Below, piece by piece: positions 1-7,047 of a DNA stretch of 64,000 nucleotides. A model generated the notes under the pieces. The model ran no database searches, had not been told where the DNA came from, and saw only the letters and a program-made list of their open reading frames with translations. The position numbers and the translations under genes are program-made. Every line of letters starts with the position of its first letter. The first letter of the stretch is position 1. Origin of the DNA: a virus; the IMG/VR virus record IMGVR_UViG_3300005529_000023, positions 112,871 through 176,870 of that record; one strand, given 5' to 3'.

Positions 1-196
1 CGAAAACCAAGGCCGCAAGAACTCCCATGAGGAAAACTGCGTAGATCGTGTTGGTCGCAGCCAAAATCACGAACGGCAGAAGATGGATCGCAGCGTAAGT
101 CAGAAGTGCCGCCAAGGCCAATCCAACCACGGGAGCGCCAATGAAGTTTTCACTCTTCTTCCACCAAGGCTTTCTCGAAACAGTCGTCGTATCCAT
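1..196 (-). CDS. Membrane protein, partial at the window edge
   Basis: An open frame starts at ATG 196 and runs off the left edge. The visible 65 residues begin with a short polar segment rich in Thr, Lys and Trp, followed by two hydrophobic stretches likely to span the membrane (roughly residues 19-40 and 44-65). A GAGGAA ribosome site lies just before the start. The family is not recognised from this fragment. It follows the 220-864 gene on the same strand and probably shares its transcript. Confidence 0.6.
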   Translation of the reverse strand, partial: MDTTTVSRKPWWKKSENFIGAPVVGLALAALLTYAAIHLLPFVILAATNTIYAVFLMGVLAALVF

Positions 197-219
197 ATTT
201 TCCTCTTTTCCTTATTGCA

Positions 220-864
220 TTATTGCAGATATTGACCAATTTTGTCAATGTTTGTTTTGATCGTATTCCTCAGAGTGTCAAGAGTGACACTGAAGGCAGC
301 CTTTCTGGAATCAAGCTTCGCCTTTTCGGCATGTAATTCCTGAGTCAGCGTAGCGCTGTCCTCGGTCAGCTGACTCAGCTGCTTTTTAAGGTCGGCGATC
401 GTAGATTCGACCTTGGCTAACTTGGCTTCACGGGCTTGGACCTGAGCCCTCTCGTACTCCGCGCAGTCGGCATTGAAATCATTTTCGTCCTGGTTCAGCA
501 CATCGATATAATGCTGGCCAGACTTGAGGAGGGAGTTCTTGTCCACGCCAAGCTGCTTGGCCGTGGAAAACGTCACCTTGTAACAAGCTTCCTCGGCAAG
601 ACCCGTAGATTTGGTTTCCTGGACCGCAGAAATGAACTTGAGATAGTCGAAACCGGCCAGCTTGTTTTCCTCAAGCGACTTGGTCAACATCTCGTTGAGT
701 GCAGGGTCGATACTCGGGGCCGGCACCGAGAAACTGAATGATGTAGAGGAAGGGATCGGAGTTCCAGTGGACACGTTGGTTGTGGCAGTTGGTGCCGCAG
801 GCTTGGCCTTCGCAACCGGCATATCGTCTTCAACCAAACCAAGCTTCGTCAGAAAGTTCTTCAT
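220..864 (-). CDS. Coiled-coil protein, unknown function
   Basis: This 214-residue protein starts MKNFLTKLGLVEDD, has a Pro/Ala/Ser/Thr-rich linker (about residues 20-52), a helical middle and a long charged coiled coil (about 145-195). No signal peptide or membrane segment is visible. The layout of a short N-terminal helix, a flexible linker and a coiled coil suggests an adaptor or scaffold, but the family is not recognised. It lies just upstream of the membrane protein at the window edge. Confidence 0.6.
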   Translation of the reverse strand: MKNFLTKLGLVEDDMPVAKAKPAAPTATTNVSTGTPIPSSTSFSFSVPAPSIDPALNEMLTKSLEENKLAGFDYLKFISAVQETKSTGLAEEACYKVTFSTAKQLGVDKNSLLKSGQHYIDVLNQDENDFNADCAEYERAQVQAREAKLAKVESTIADLKKQLSQLTEDSATLTQELHAEKAKLDSRKAAFSVTLDTLRNTIKTNIDKIGQYLQ

Positions 865-920
865 GCTATCTCCTTATTCAAACTCTAGTACAGTTTTCCA
901 TAGAGCCTTATTTTCGTCAA

Positions 921-1238
921 CTATTTTTTGGAATTTAATTCTTTAATGATTTCATCCAACTTGATGTGCAAACCCTTGATATATTCTCGATCTCGCTCCA
1001 CTTGCCTGTTCTGGCTCATCATAATAATGGGACTTTGCATCGTACTAACAATAGTCAAAAACAAATTTAAAAGAATGAAAGGATAGGGATCAAAATGGGC
1101 GCACAAAACCAGTAGAGTATTGAGTAAAACCCATACTGTGATTCCAGCAGAAAACCAAAAAACAAATCCCCATGATCCGCAGAATTCAGCGATGTTATCG
1201 GACCAGCGCTGCGACCTACTTCTGTTGTCCGTTTCCAT
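921..1238 (-). CDS. DUF1003 family membrane protein
   Basis: The 105-residue protein has two transmembrane helices (about residues 21-45 and 53-73) around the motif FDPYPFILLN, then SPIIMMSQNRQ and a charged coiled tail. This order (helix, DPYP, helix, MMSQNRQ, coil) is the DUF1003 signature of small inner-membrane proteins whose role is unknown. The start overlaps the end of the phosphatase-like gene by 23 bases, so the two are probably translationally coupled. Confidence 0.85.
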   Translation of the reverse strand: METDNRSRSQRWSDNIAEFCGSWGFVFWFSAGITVWVLLNTLLVLCAHFDPYPFILLNLFLTIVSTMQSPIIMMSQNRQVERDREYIKGLHIKLDEIIKELNSKK

Positions 1239-1863
1239 CGCTCTCCCATTGTTTTGTGAATTTTACCCAAGAAGACCATGAAAGTTCGAGTCTGTTGCCA
1301 AGCGTATCCAGGCTTTCGTAGCCCCATTCGGTGTCCTCGGCATTTTTGGTAGCCAGAGCAAGTTTTTCTAGCTCTGGATAATCTCGAATGTAGCTTCGCC
1401 AATACTCCATGGGACAGGAATGGTAATTTTCTTCCTTGCCATAGAGAGTACGTGCCTGAGCAATAGCATCAGCTTGTTCGGGATGGTAAGTAAGCAAATA
1501 GGCCCCAAAGACCGTAACGGATCTGTGGGTGCCTGCATCGCAGTGGATAAATACGTGGCTGAGCTTCAGCTGGTCGATCCAATAGTGAAGCGTACGCAAA
1601 GAACCATGAATCACTTCTGGTGAAGGAGGGCCAGATTCGCGCCATGGAAACCATGCCTGGAAGGTCCACATTGGCTGCGGGACAAAGCGATCGGTAATGT
1701 TCATCCATGCATCGATTTCATCCAGGTCAAACTCGCTATCGCAGCTAGAGGGGTAATCTGGCCTTCCAGCCACTAAAACAGTGGTTTCTCCTACTTTATA
1801 TGAGGCCGCCCGAACCCTCTTCTTGCTTATATCGCCATTCCACCAATGTCCTGTCCTATTCAT
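1216..1863 (-). CDS. Dual-specificity / tyrosine phosphatase-like protein
   Basis: The 215-residue protein carries HCDAGTHRS at about residues 108-116, matching the C-x5-R loop of cysteine-dependent phosphatases (Cys attacks phosphate, Arg binds it). An Asp-containing segment upstream could supply the general acid. A C-terminal extension of about 80 residues is not assigned. The substrate could be phosphoprotein, RNA 5' phosphate or a nucleotide. It sits among nucleic-acid and nucleotide enzymes, but the fold alone does not decide. Confidence 0.75.
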   Translation of the reverse strand: MNRTGHWWNGDISKKRVRAASYKVGETTVLVAGRPDYPSSCDSEFDLDEIDAWMNITDRFVPQPMWTFQAWFPWRESGPPSPEVIHGSLRTLHYWIDQLKLSHVFIHCDAGTHRSVTVFGAYLLTYHPEQADAIAQARTLYGKEENYHSCPMEYWRSYIRDYPELEKLALATKNAEDTEWGYESLDTLGNRLELSWSSWVKFTKQWESDGNGQQK

Positions 1864-1881
1864 GGTTTATATCCTTTTCTT

Positions 1882-2346
1882 TTAAAAAACTATTCGTTCA
1901 ACGTCGATCTCTCGTAGCAATTTGCCAATTTTTATAAATTCTTTATGTGTAAATTCAGAAGATTTCACTCTATTACATCTTCCGCAACAAACTACCAAAT
2001 TGCTATATTCGTAATCTATTTCGTTGTTGATTCTATCCAAATTGTAAGCCGTAGTGTTCCACGAAACTAGTCCGCTGCAATAGAAACAATCATTTTGAGC
2101 CACAAAATCTAGAAATTGTTCGTAGGTAATGAAAACTTCCCTATTAGATCTTTTCGCTTCTCTGCATAAAACTCTGAATAGACTTTCATAGGGTCTCAAG
2201 GTTCTCTTTTTAACAGCTGCCGCATTAGCTATTTTGTGATTTCTCCGACCTAAACATTTTCTACAAACACCAGTTTGACCTTTGTTTTTGGTAAATCTTT
2301 CATATTTGCAATCTGGACATATTATCAAATATGGTTTACGCGGCAT
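1882..2346 (-). CDS. HNH endonuclease
   Basis: The 154-residue protein has an N-terminal zinc knuckle (CPDC near residue 10, CRKC near 28) and a C-terminal HNH-type core: CFYC near residue 92, NLDRINNEIDYEYSNLV, then CCGRCN. The Asp-Arg-Ile/Asn-Leu-Val spacing is typical of phage homing or free-standing HNH nucleases. It lies between the ligase and phosphatase-like genes, ends close to its neighbours and is probably a mobile insertion. Low GC and AAA/ATT-rich codons set it apart from them. Confidence 0.85.
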   Translation of the reverse strand: MPRKPYLIICPDCKYERFTKNKGQTGVCRKCLGRRNHKIANAAAVKKRTLRPYESLFRVLCREAKRSNREVFITYEQFLDFVAQNDCFYCSGLVSWNTTAYNLDRINNEIDYEYSNLVVCCGRCNRVKSSEFTHKEFIKIGKLLREIDVERIVF

Positions 2347-2348
2347 AT

Positions 2349-3506
2349 TTACTCATAATCTCTGATACTTAGACCTACAGGAAACCTTGGTACCTTTTCT
2401 GCACCAGTTAGCCCTTGGTACTGCACAGTAAGCAGTTTTCCAGTCCACAGAGAGTGGTTATCGAAAAATTCTTTAAGCCGAGATGTCTCTCCACGCATTT
2501 TAGCAAGAAAGTCTTTCCCGCTCTTCGTCCTACAAAGAAAACTACCGACGTGTCCGGCCAGCTTTCCACGGCCTTCTTCAAATCCGACAATAGGGAATTC
2601 GTCATCATCAAACTCTTTAACTTTCTGGAGGTCATACGATCTTTTATTGGCATACTTGCCTTCAAGATTGCGTAACATGGCTCCTTCATATCCATCAGCT
2701 CTGAATTTTTCGAAGACATCTGTGACCTGATCCTCATTTTCTACTACCCATGTATCTACCTTGACGATACTGCCCTCGAACCAACTCGACTTCATATAGC
2801 GAAGTTTAAGCATTCTCCTAGAGAAAGGCTCATCTGTAACTACATCGTAGACGTGGTATTCAACCAATTCATATCCTTCTTCGGGCTTTTCTTTCCTTAC
2901 TGCCGAAACAATCTTCTCGAAGTCCTTTTTGAACTGGTGATTGTATAGTTCGCCGTCCAAAATGATTTCAGTGCCGGCAGGAAAGCCTTCTTCGATCTGC
3001 TTGATGATATGCGGCATGGAAGTAATTGGCTTTCTAGTACGAGACCAAAGGGTACACCTGCCATCCTTCAAAATAGCGATACAACGAATACCGTCCAGCT
3101 TAGGCTGCGCTGCAGCAGGATACTTGATCTTATGGCCGTGCTCGGAGAATTTGTGAGCTAGCATCGGAACGATGCCGCCCTCGATTAGGTCGTCGGTTTC
3201 CTCGGCTTCTGCGGCCTTCTTGGTCTCGACGTAACCCTTCTTCTTTTGCTTTTCCCACTTCGCTTTTGCCTCTGCTTCGGCCTGCTGGAACGCGGACGTT
3301 TCATTCTTTTTCCCCTTGTTTTTGCCTTCAGAGATCGTATCTTCAGTCTTTTGCGGACTTTCAGTGCCTAGCTGCCCGTACTCGGTTATGATCACCCCTC
3401 GCCAATCGCCAGAGCCCTGCGGCCCGCAGGCTCTTTCGACTGATATGGTCCAGTATTGGATTGCTCCGGTGCTTGTTTTCTTGTAGAGGGTAGGGAAATT
3501 TACCAT
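2349..3506 (-). CDS. ATP-dependent DNA ligase with N-terminal WGR-like domain
   Basis: This 385-residue protein shows the ordered motifs of ATP-dependent ligases: motif I PKLDGIR with nucleophile Lys136, motif III LDGELYNH (183-190), motif IV DGYEGAMLRN (271-280) and motif V LQKVKEF (293-299). A C-terminal OB-like domain ends in PRFP. Residues 1-60 (YWTISVE, then ITEYGQLGT) resemble a WGR domain, followed by a Lys/Glu-rich linker. It would seal nicks during replication or recombination. The start overlaps the preceding stop by 7 bases (ATGGTAA), suggesting coupled translation. Confidence 0.9.
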   Translation of the reverse strand: MVNFPTLYKKTSTGAIQYWTISVERACGPQGSGDWRGVIITEYGQLGTESPQKTEDTISEGKNKGKKNETSAFQQAEAEAKAKWEKQKKKGYVETKKAAEAEETDDLIEGGIVPMLAHKFSEHGHKIKYPAAAQPKLDGIRCIAILKDGRCTLWSRTRKPITSMPHIIKQIEEGFPAGTEIILDGELYNHQFKKDFEKIVSAVRKEKPEEGYELVEYHVYDVVTDEPFSRRMLKLRYMKSSWFEGSIVKVDTWVVENEDQVTDVFEKFRADGYEGAMLRNLEGKYANKRSYDLQKVKEFDDDEFPIVGFEEGRGKLAGHVGSFLCRTKSGKDFLAKMRGETSRLKEFFDNHSLWTGKLLTVQYQGLTGAEKVPRFPVGLSIRDYE

Positions 3507-3706
3507 ACTTTTTCTAGCCTTTCTTGAAGTTCTTTGACGGTCATCTTGTCTCCAAAGACCTTGAAGAGTCTTTCTGAGACTGACTGAATCAGTTGTTCTT
3601 GTCTCTCGGTTATCTGGCCACTTGGAAGGTTGTAGACTTCGTGAAGTGCCAGCATTATTTCAAACCTAATGACATTAGAAAAGAAACCTTGTTTCGTCAG
3701 TGACAC
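3500..3706 (-). CDS. Small protein, unknown function (GTG start)
   Basis: A 68-residue product starts at GTG 3706, preceded by AAAAGGATATAAA. The longer frame to 3778 would overlap the preceding gene by 71 bases, whereas the GTG lies just after its TAA at 3708, so GTG is chosen. The protein is helical and charged (ERQEQLIQSVSERLFKVF near the middle). It is translationally coupled to the ligase, which starts inside its last codons. Function not recognised. Confidence 0.6.
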   Translation of the reverse strand: MSLTKQGFFSNVIRFEIMLALHEVYNLPSGQITERQEQLIQSVSERLFKVFGDKMTVKELQERLEKVW

Positions 3707-3707
3707 T

Positions 3708-4034
3708 TTATATCCTTTTTGTCCATTTTGGACAGAAGAACATATGGATCTGAGGAAAGCTAGTGTAAATTGCGCCACACTCGCATTTTGTTCCTCCGTA
3801 CCCCATCATACTCTCAATTGAGACATAAACAGTTGCATGCCAATTTGGATCGTAACTCTGTACTCCGGCAAACACGCAGTTGTAGTCTGATGCGCCAGTA
3901 AGATCCTCTTCGTAGATGACAAACTCATACTTCTTATCTTTGTAAGTCACCAAATACGGAAAGTCTTTTATCTCTTTCCACCAGTTCATCTCTACTTTAG
4001 AACCGCTTAGGCCAAAATGAAGGGTCAACTTCAT
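3708..4034 (-). CDS. Hypothetical protein
   Basis: The 108-residue protein has a beta-rich look (MKLTLHFGLSG, then VTYKDKKYEFVIYEEDL) and three cysteines in the C-terminal half that could bind a metal (CECG plus FFCPKW). The family is not recognised. It is the first of three tightly packed genes ending with the DNA ligase, which hints at co-expression with DNA repair. Confidence 0.6.
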   Translation of the reverse strand: MKLTLHFGLSGSKVEMNWWKEIKDFPYLVTYKDKKYEFVIYEEDLTGASDYNCVFAGVQSYDPNWHATVYVSIESMMGYGGTKCECGAIYTSFPQIHMFFCPKWTKRI

Positions 4035-4040
4035 CTAGTC

Positions 4041-4862
4041 TCATACCTTCTGGTAGATCTGCGCGATTCTTTGGTTCAGATACTCTTGAGCCGTGAAGCC
4101 TGGAGCTAGAAGCGTATCGCCGTGAGGATGAACAAAAAGAGGCATGCTAACACGATCAGAAGAGGAGTCATCAGGGTTGATAACCCTGTGAGTAGTAGAC
4201 TTAAAAAGACCTTTAGAAGCAAGCTGAAGCATATCGCCAATATTGACAACAATAGAATTTTCTTCATGGGGAACGTCATGCCATTTTCCTTCTTTGTCGA
4301 GAACCTGCAAGCCAGGTGCGCTTGCAGCTACAAGCAATGTAATGAAGTTGATATCTTCATGTGCGGCTGCTCGAACTGCGCCCGGCTGAGCAGTGAAGTT
4401 CAATGCTGGGTAGTAGATCGTGCGAAGGATCGTATTATCACTCTCTTCGCAAGCGGCTCTGTATTCAGTAAGACCATCTTGAAAATCGTCGATCACCTTG
4501 AGGATCTGACTTGAGATGTCTTCCAGTTGAAAGAAAATAGACTGGGTTACCGTAGAGACATCGCCCGGAAGAAGCTTGCCTGGCTGCCAGTGATAGAACT
4601 CCTTCAGATCTGAAACTTTAGCGCCGACAGCCTTCTCGGAACCGAAAGCCTTATAGCCCAAGTTTCCATCTTCTTTATTGACGAACTTGCTCTTGTAGCT
4701 TGGCTTATCAAGGAAAAACATGCGCCATGCCGACTGCACGTCGCGAATAAGACCATGATCAATTCCGTGATGAGTGATAACTGCAAACCCGGTGTTGATT
4801 ACTGAATCAATAAACTCAGCTCCAAAGTCGCTGGAACGCAAATTACAGACCTTGATATTCAT
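4041..4862 (-). CDS. 2-oxoglutarate/Fe(II) dioxygenase, IPNS-like
   Basis: The 273-residue protein belongs to the isopenicillin N synthase-like oxygenases. Visible features are GFAVITHHGID at the N terminus, the iron ligands His and Asp in AAHEDINFIT, a distal His in STTHRVINP and the 2-oxoglutarate-binding Arg-x-Ser in DRVSMPLFVHP. ATG 4862 is used because GGAGCC lies 8 bases before it. The substrate is unknown; a phage enzyme of this type could modify a base, peptide or metabolite. It is divergent from the M15 peptidase at 4917. Confidence 0.85.
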   Translation of the reverse strand: MNIKVCNLRSSDFGAEFIDSVINTGFAVITHHGIDHGLIRDVQSAWRMFFLDKPSYKSKFVNKEDGNLGYKAFGSEKAVGAKVSDLKEFYHWQPGKLLPGDVSTVTQSIFFQLEDISSQILKVIDDFQDGLTEYRAACEESDNTILRTIYYPALNFTAQPGAVRAAAHEDINFITLLVAASAPGLQVLDKEGKWHDVPHEENSIVVNIGDMLQLASKGLFKSTTHRVINPDDSSSDRVSMPLFVHPHGDTLLAPGFTAQEYLNQRIAQIYQKV

Positions 4863-4916
4863 CTTATGGCTCCAATCTTTAAGTATAGGATAGAGCAAAT
4901 AAGGAAATAAGACAAT

Positions 4917-5366
4917 ATGATTTCGAAAGATGAACTACTCAAAGGCAGAGACAAGTTGTATCCAAGCGACTACACGCAGCAGATTTCCGACAACCTCGAT
5001 CAACTACTCGTACCAATGAATCAGATCAGAACTGCATGGGGACAGCCGATGACCGTTGATTCTGGATGGCGCTCACCAGAAGAAAATGCAAATACAGCTG
5101 GTGCAGCTCCACACTCTAAGCACATGCTCGGTCTCGCATGCGACATCGCTGATGCAGACGGATCTCTTTGGGCTTGGGTTCTCCAAAATCTTGCGCTCAT
5201 GAAGCAGCTAGGGATCTACTTCGAAGATAAGCGCTGGACACCAACATGGGTGCATTTTCAGCTCGGTGGACCTGCGAGCGGCCACAGGATCTTCGTACCT
5301 TACACTACAAGACCGTCCGCTCCAGATGCTTGGGACGGCAATTACGACCATTCTTTTGATGGATAA
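4917..5366 (+). CDS. Peptidase M15-type cell-wall hydrolase (candidate endolysin)
   Basis: The 149-residue protein has the M15A arrangement: SGWRSPEEN (about 48-56), then HSKHMLGLACDIAD, where His and Asp bind zinc, and WVHFQ with the third ligand His. These enzymes cut peptide cross-links of peptidoglycan. No signal peptide is seen, so release through a holin would be required if it is the endolysin. It is a lone plus-strand gene among minus genes. AAATAAGGAAATAAG, resembling a recurring upstream element, lies just before its start. Confidence 0.85.
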   Translation: MISKDELLKGRDKLYPSDYTQQISDNLDQLLVPMNQIRTAWGQPMTVDSGWRSPEENANTAGAAPHSKHMLGLACDIADADGSLWAWVLQNLALMKQLGIYFEDKRWTPTWVHFQLGGPASGHRIFVPYTTRPSAPDAWDGNYDHSFDG

Positions 5367-5428
5367 GAAACGAGCGACTACAAAAAGATCTAGAGCTGAG
5401 TAACTTTTTGGGTCAAGCTGATGAATGA

Positions 5429-5481
5429 GGGGTGTCGGCGAGACATCACGATTTCACGACCTAGTTTCTCTCCGACGCCCC
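5429..5481 (-). other. Long hairpin after the minus-strand tRNA pair
   Basis: A 10-base arm at 5429-5438 pairs with 5472-5481, allowing one G-T pair, and encloses a 33-base loop. For transcripts of the two minus-strand tRNA-type genes it lies immediately downstream, so it may act as a 3' processing or termination structure. No U-tract follows on that strand. A second hairpin with A/T arms (about 5374-5408) follows the M15 peptidase gene and may end its message. Confidence 0.4.
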
Positions 5482-5491
5482 GGATTTAAAA

Positions 5492-5564
5492 CGCCAACTG
5501 CCGGATTCGAACCGGCGTTTCTGCCCGATAGTGGGAGCGTCCTAGGCCCCTAGACGAAGTTGAC
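5492..5564 (-). tRNA. tRNA-Glu-like gene with abnormal anticodon loop
   Basis: The cloverleaf has a 7-bp acceptor (GTCAACT with AGTTGGC), a Glu-type D arm (GTCT...GGAC) and a perfect T arm (GCCGG TTCGAAT CCGGC). The anticodon stem CTCCC/GGCAG has one C-C mismatch. The loop ACTATCG lacks U33; loop geometry would give anticodon TAT, so identity is unclear. It may be a decayed or recoded tRNA-Glu. CCA is not encoded. Confidence 0.6.
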
Positions 5565-5629
5565 TGCCCGTTGTAGCGGGATTGTAACCATCACCGGCTT
5601 CTACAAAAGCATGTGGCGGATTACATAAA

Positions 5630-5705
5630 TGGTGGAACCGAAGAGAGTTGCACTCTTCACAGTCCCCGTGCAAGGGGGACTCGCCACTACGGAACATGCG
5701 ATCCC
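5630..5705 (-). tRNA. tRNA-Ala(TGC)
   Basis: The acceptor stem GGGATCG/CGGTTCC contains the G3-U70 wobble that identifies alanine tRNA. The anticodon arm TCCCC CTTGCAC GGGGA gives TGC, and the T arm has the loop TGCAACT. CCA is encoded at 5630-5632. The D arm is irregular. It lies upstream of the Glu-like gene on the same strand. Confidence 0.8.
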
Positions 5706-6055
5706 AATAGAACTATATCACATCATTTCTGTGGCTGGGAATCCCGATTCTCCACCCAGCTCTACCCCACTGCCTAGTCCATTAATCTAGGCGTTTCGGA
5801 TTGCTAGTAGGTGAGGCGTGCGTTTTTATACTCGTCTCGTACACTACACAGAAATTGTTGGTGGGTCGGGCTTGATACCGACTACTCTCACTTAACAACA
5901 ACCCCCTTGAAGGTTACATTCAACAAGGGCGTCTGAGAGTTGCTTTCGGCGTTTCTTTGCCTGTAACTGCCAGCCTACATTATGCGTGTCCATCCACGCC
6001 GCCACCAATTTTAGAGTTTAGAAGTAACCGTAACCGTCACTTCCTCAACGTAAAA
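5706..6055. other. Non-coding, hairpin-rich tract
   Basis: No credible gene is seen in 350 bases. The tract is full of inverted repeats: GGCTGGG...CCCAGC near 5731-5761 with an inner GAATC/GATTC; CCTAG...CTAGG near 5773-5794; GTCGG...CCGAC near 5868-5885; and ACTCTCA...TGAGAGT (about 5884-5940) enclosing CCCTTG...CAAGGG. This looks like one or more structured RNAs, possibly degenerate tRNAs, next to the tRNA pair. No family is recognised. Confidence 0.45.
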
Positions 6056-6238
6056 CTAACTTTTCTTATTTTCGAGATTGTAGACCTTTGCGGCCTCTTC
6101 GATCTCGTTGGCGAACGTGCGAATACTCGACACGACGACCTCAGCGTTTGCCGGATCAAAAGGATCAACTTCATTTTCTAGATCATTGATCTTGTCGAGA
6201 GATTCACCTACAGCGTCTGCATATCTATCTTTTGTCAT
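6056..6238 (-). CDS. Small acidic protein, unknown
   Basis: The 60-residue, acidic and probably all-helical protein (MTKDRYADAVGESLDKIN) has GGGAAG before the start. No motif is recognised. It is separated from the NADAR gene by about 55 bases and is the last gene on this strand before the RNA tract. Confidence 0.55.
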   Translation of the reverse strand: MTKDRYADAVGESLDKINDLENEVDPFDPANAEVVVSSIRTFANEIEEAAKVYNLENKKS

Positions 6239-6294
6239 TTTCTTCCCTTTCGAACTAACAATTTGAATCTATCACACCTATTTTCTAAAACAAG

Positions 6295-6786
6295 CTATTT
6301 CGTAAAATTTATTTTTGCCTTAAAATCTTCTCTGACCCTGGTCAAAATCTGGCCAAGCCAGTTCGTACCATCCCAGTTTTCCTTATCCAAAATCAAGGGG
6401 TTATCCTCAGCAAGACCAACTCCCCAAATTTTGTCGTAAGGGCTCGCTTCGACGATTTCCCTATCACCAGTATCCAAAAGGATCTTTTGGAGTTCAGGAT
6501 CAGAGAATTTGGCCTTGTTCGCCACGTAAACAACTTCTTTGCAGACGATATTCCATGAGTCTGGATTAAAATTCTTGACGGTCCTGCCTATCGCCTTCTG
6601 TTCCTTTGGATTCTTTGCAGCCATGATCTTATGCCAAGCCTCGAAGTCGCTAAACATCTTGGCTTTCATCGCCATCATGAACTGTTCGCAGCAGTTGTAT
6701 TCTACTTCGCCGACAACAAAGGGGTGCTGGTACCACTGGCTAAATGGGCCACCCCAAAAGAATACGAATTTATCGGTAACTCTCAT
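6295..6786 (-). CDS. NADAR family protein (ADP-ribose N-glycosidase-type)
   Basis: The 163-residue product starts at ATG 6786, overlapping the upstream stop by 4 bases (ATGA). It shows the NADAR/YbiA pattern: FFWGGPFSQWY near the N terminus, EVEYNCCEQFMMAMKA, then WNIVCKEVVYVANKAKF and a C-terminal IWGVGL with NWLGQ. NADAR proteins handle NAD/ADP-ribose-linked substrates, and some remove ADP-ribose from guanine in nucleic acids, countering DarT-type attack. It closes the NAD-related block at 6.3-9.6 kb. Confidence 0.85.
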   Translation of the reverse strand: MRVTDKFVFFWGGPFSQWYQHPFVVGEVEYNCCEQFMMAMKAKMFSDFEAWHKIMAAKNPKEQKAIGRTVKNFNPDSWNIVCKEVVYVANKAKFSDPELQKILLDTGDREIVEASPYDKIWGVGLAEDNPLILDKENWDGTNWLGQILTRVREDFKAKINFTK

Positions 6787-7046
6787 AACTTTTTGATTTC
6801 CTTTTTTGCAGCCTTTTTGATTGAACCACCCCAGCCCCAACAAAAGAAGTCTTTCAGTGTGAATGCATATTCGACAGCCTTTCTATAGGTGCCTTCTACA
6901 CATTCCAAAAAAGCTTCATGATGAGATCCCCCGAGGTCGGGATTTGTGTCCTCTGCGTAGATTTCCCAAATCCCGTATTCCTCGGGGTCATGTTTTGACC
7001 ATGAATACTCCGACCTTTCCTTAATGTACTGGTCAACAGTTTTCAC
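6783..7046 (-). CDS. Hypothetical protein (GTG start)
   Basis: The 87-residue product begins at GTG 7046, one base after the TAA of the NAMPT-type gene and preceded by AAAGG. A longer frame would overlap that gene by over 100 bases and is not used. The protein is rich in aromatic residues (WSKHDPEEYGIWEIY; CWGWGG) with a Lys-rich C terminus. The family is unknown. It is coupled to NADAR by an ATGA overlap, suggesting a related role. Confidence 0.6.
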   Translation of the reverse strand: MKTVDQYIKERSEYSWSKHDPEEYGIWEIYAEDTNPDLGGSHHEAFLECVEGTYRKAVEYAFTLKDFFCWGWGGSIKKAAKKEIKKL

Positions 7047-7047
7047 G

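Noticed and set aside
3707-3778. Longer N terminus for the 3500-3706 gene
   Set aside because: It would overlap the upstream gene by 71 bases, while GTG 3706 has a good ribosome site right after that gene's stop.
5418-5424. Hammerhead ribozyme core (CTGATGA)
   Set aside because: No GAAA box or cleavage-site helix follows at the proper spacing.
5565-5629. Possible tRNA-Tyr-like arm (loop TTGTAGA) on the minus strand
   Set aside because: A 4-bp anticodon-like stem is visible, but no acceptor pairing and no T arm could be drawn.
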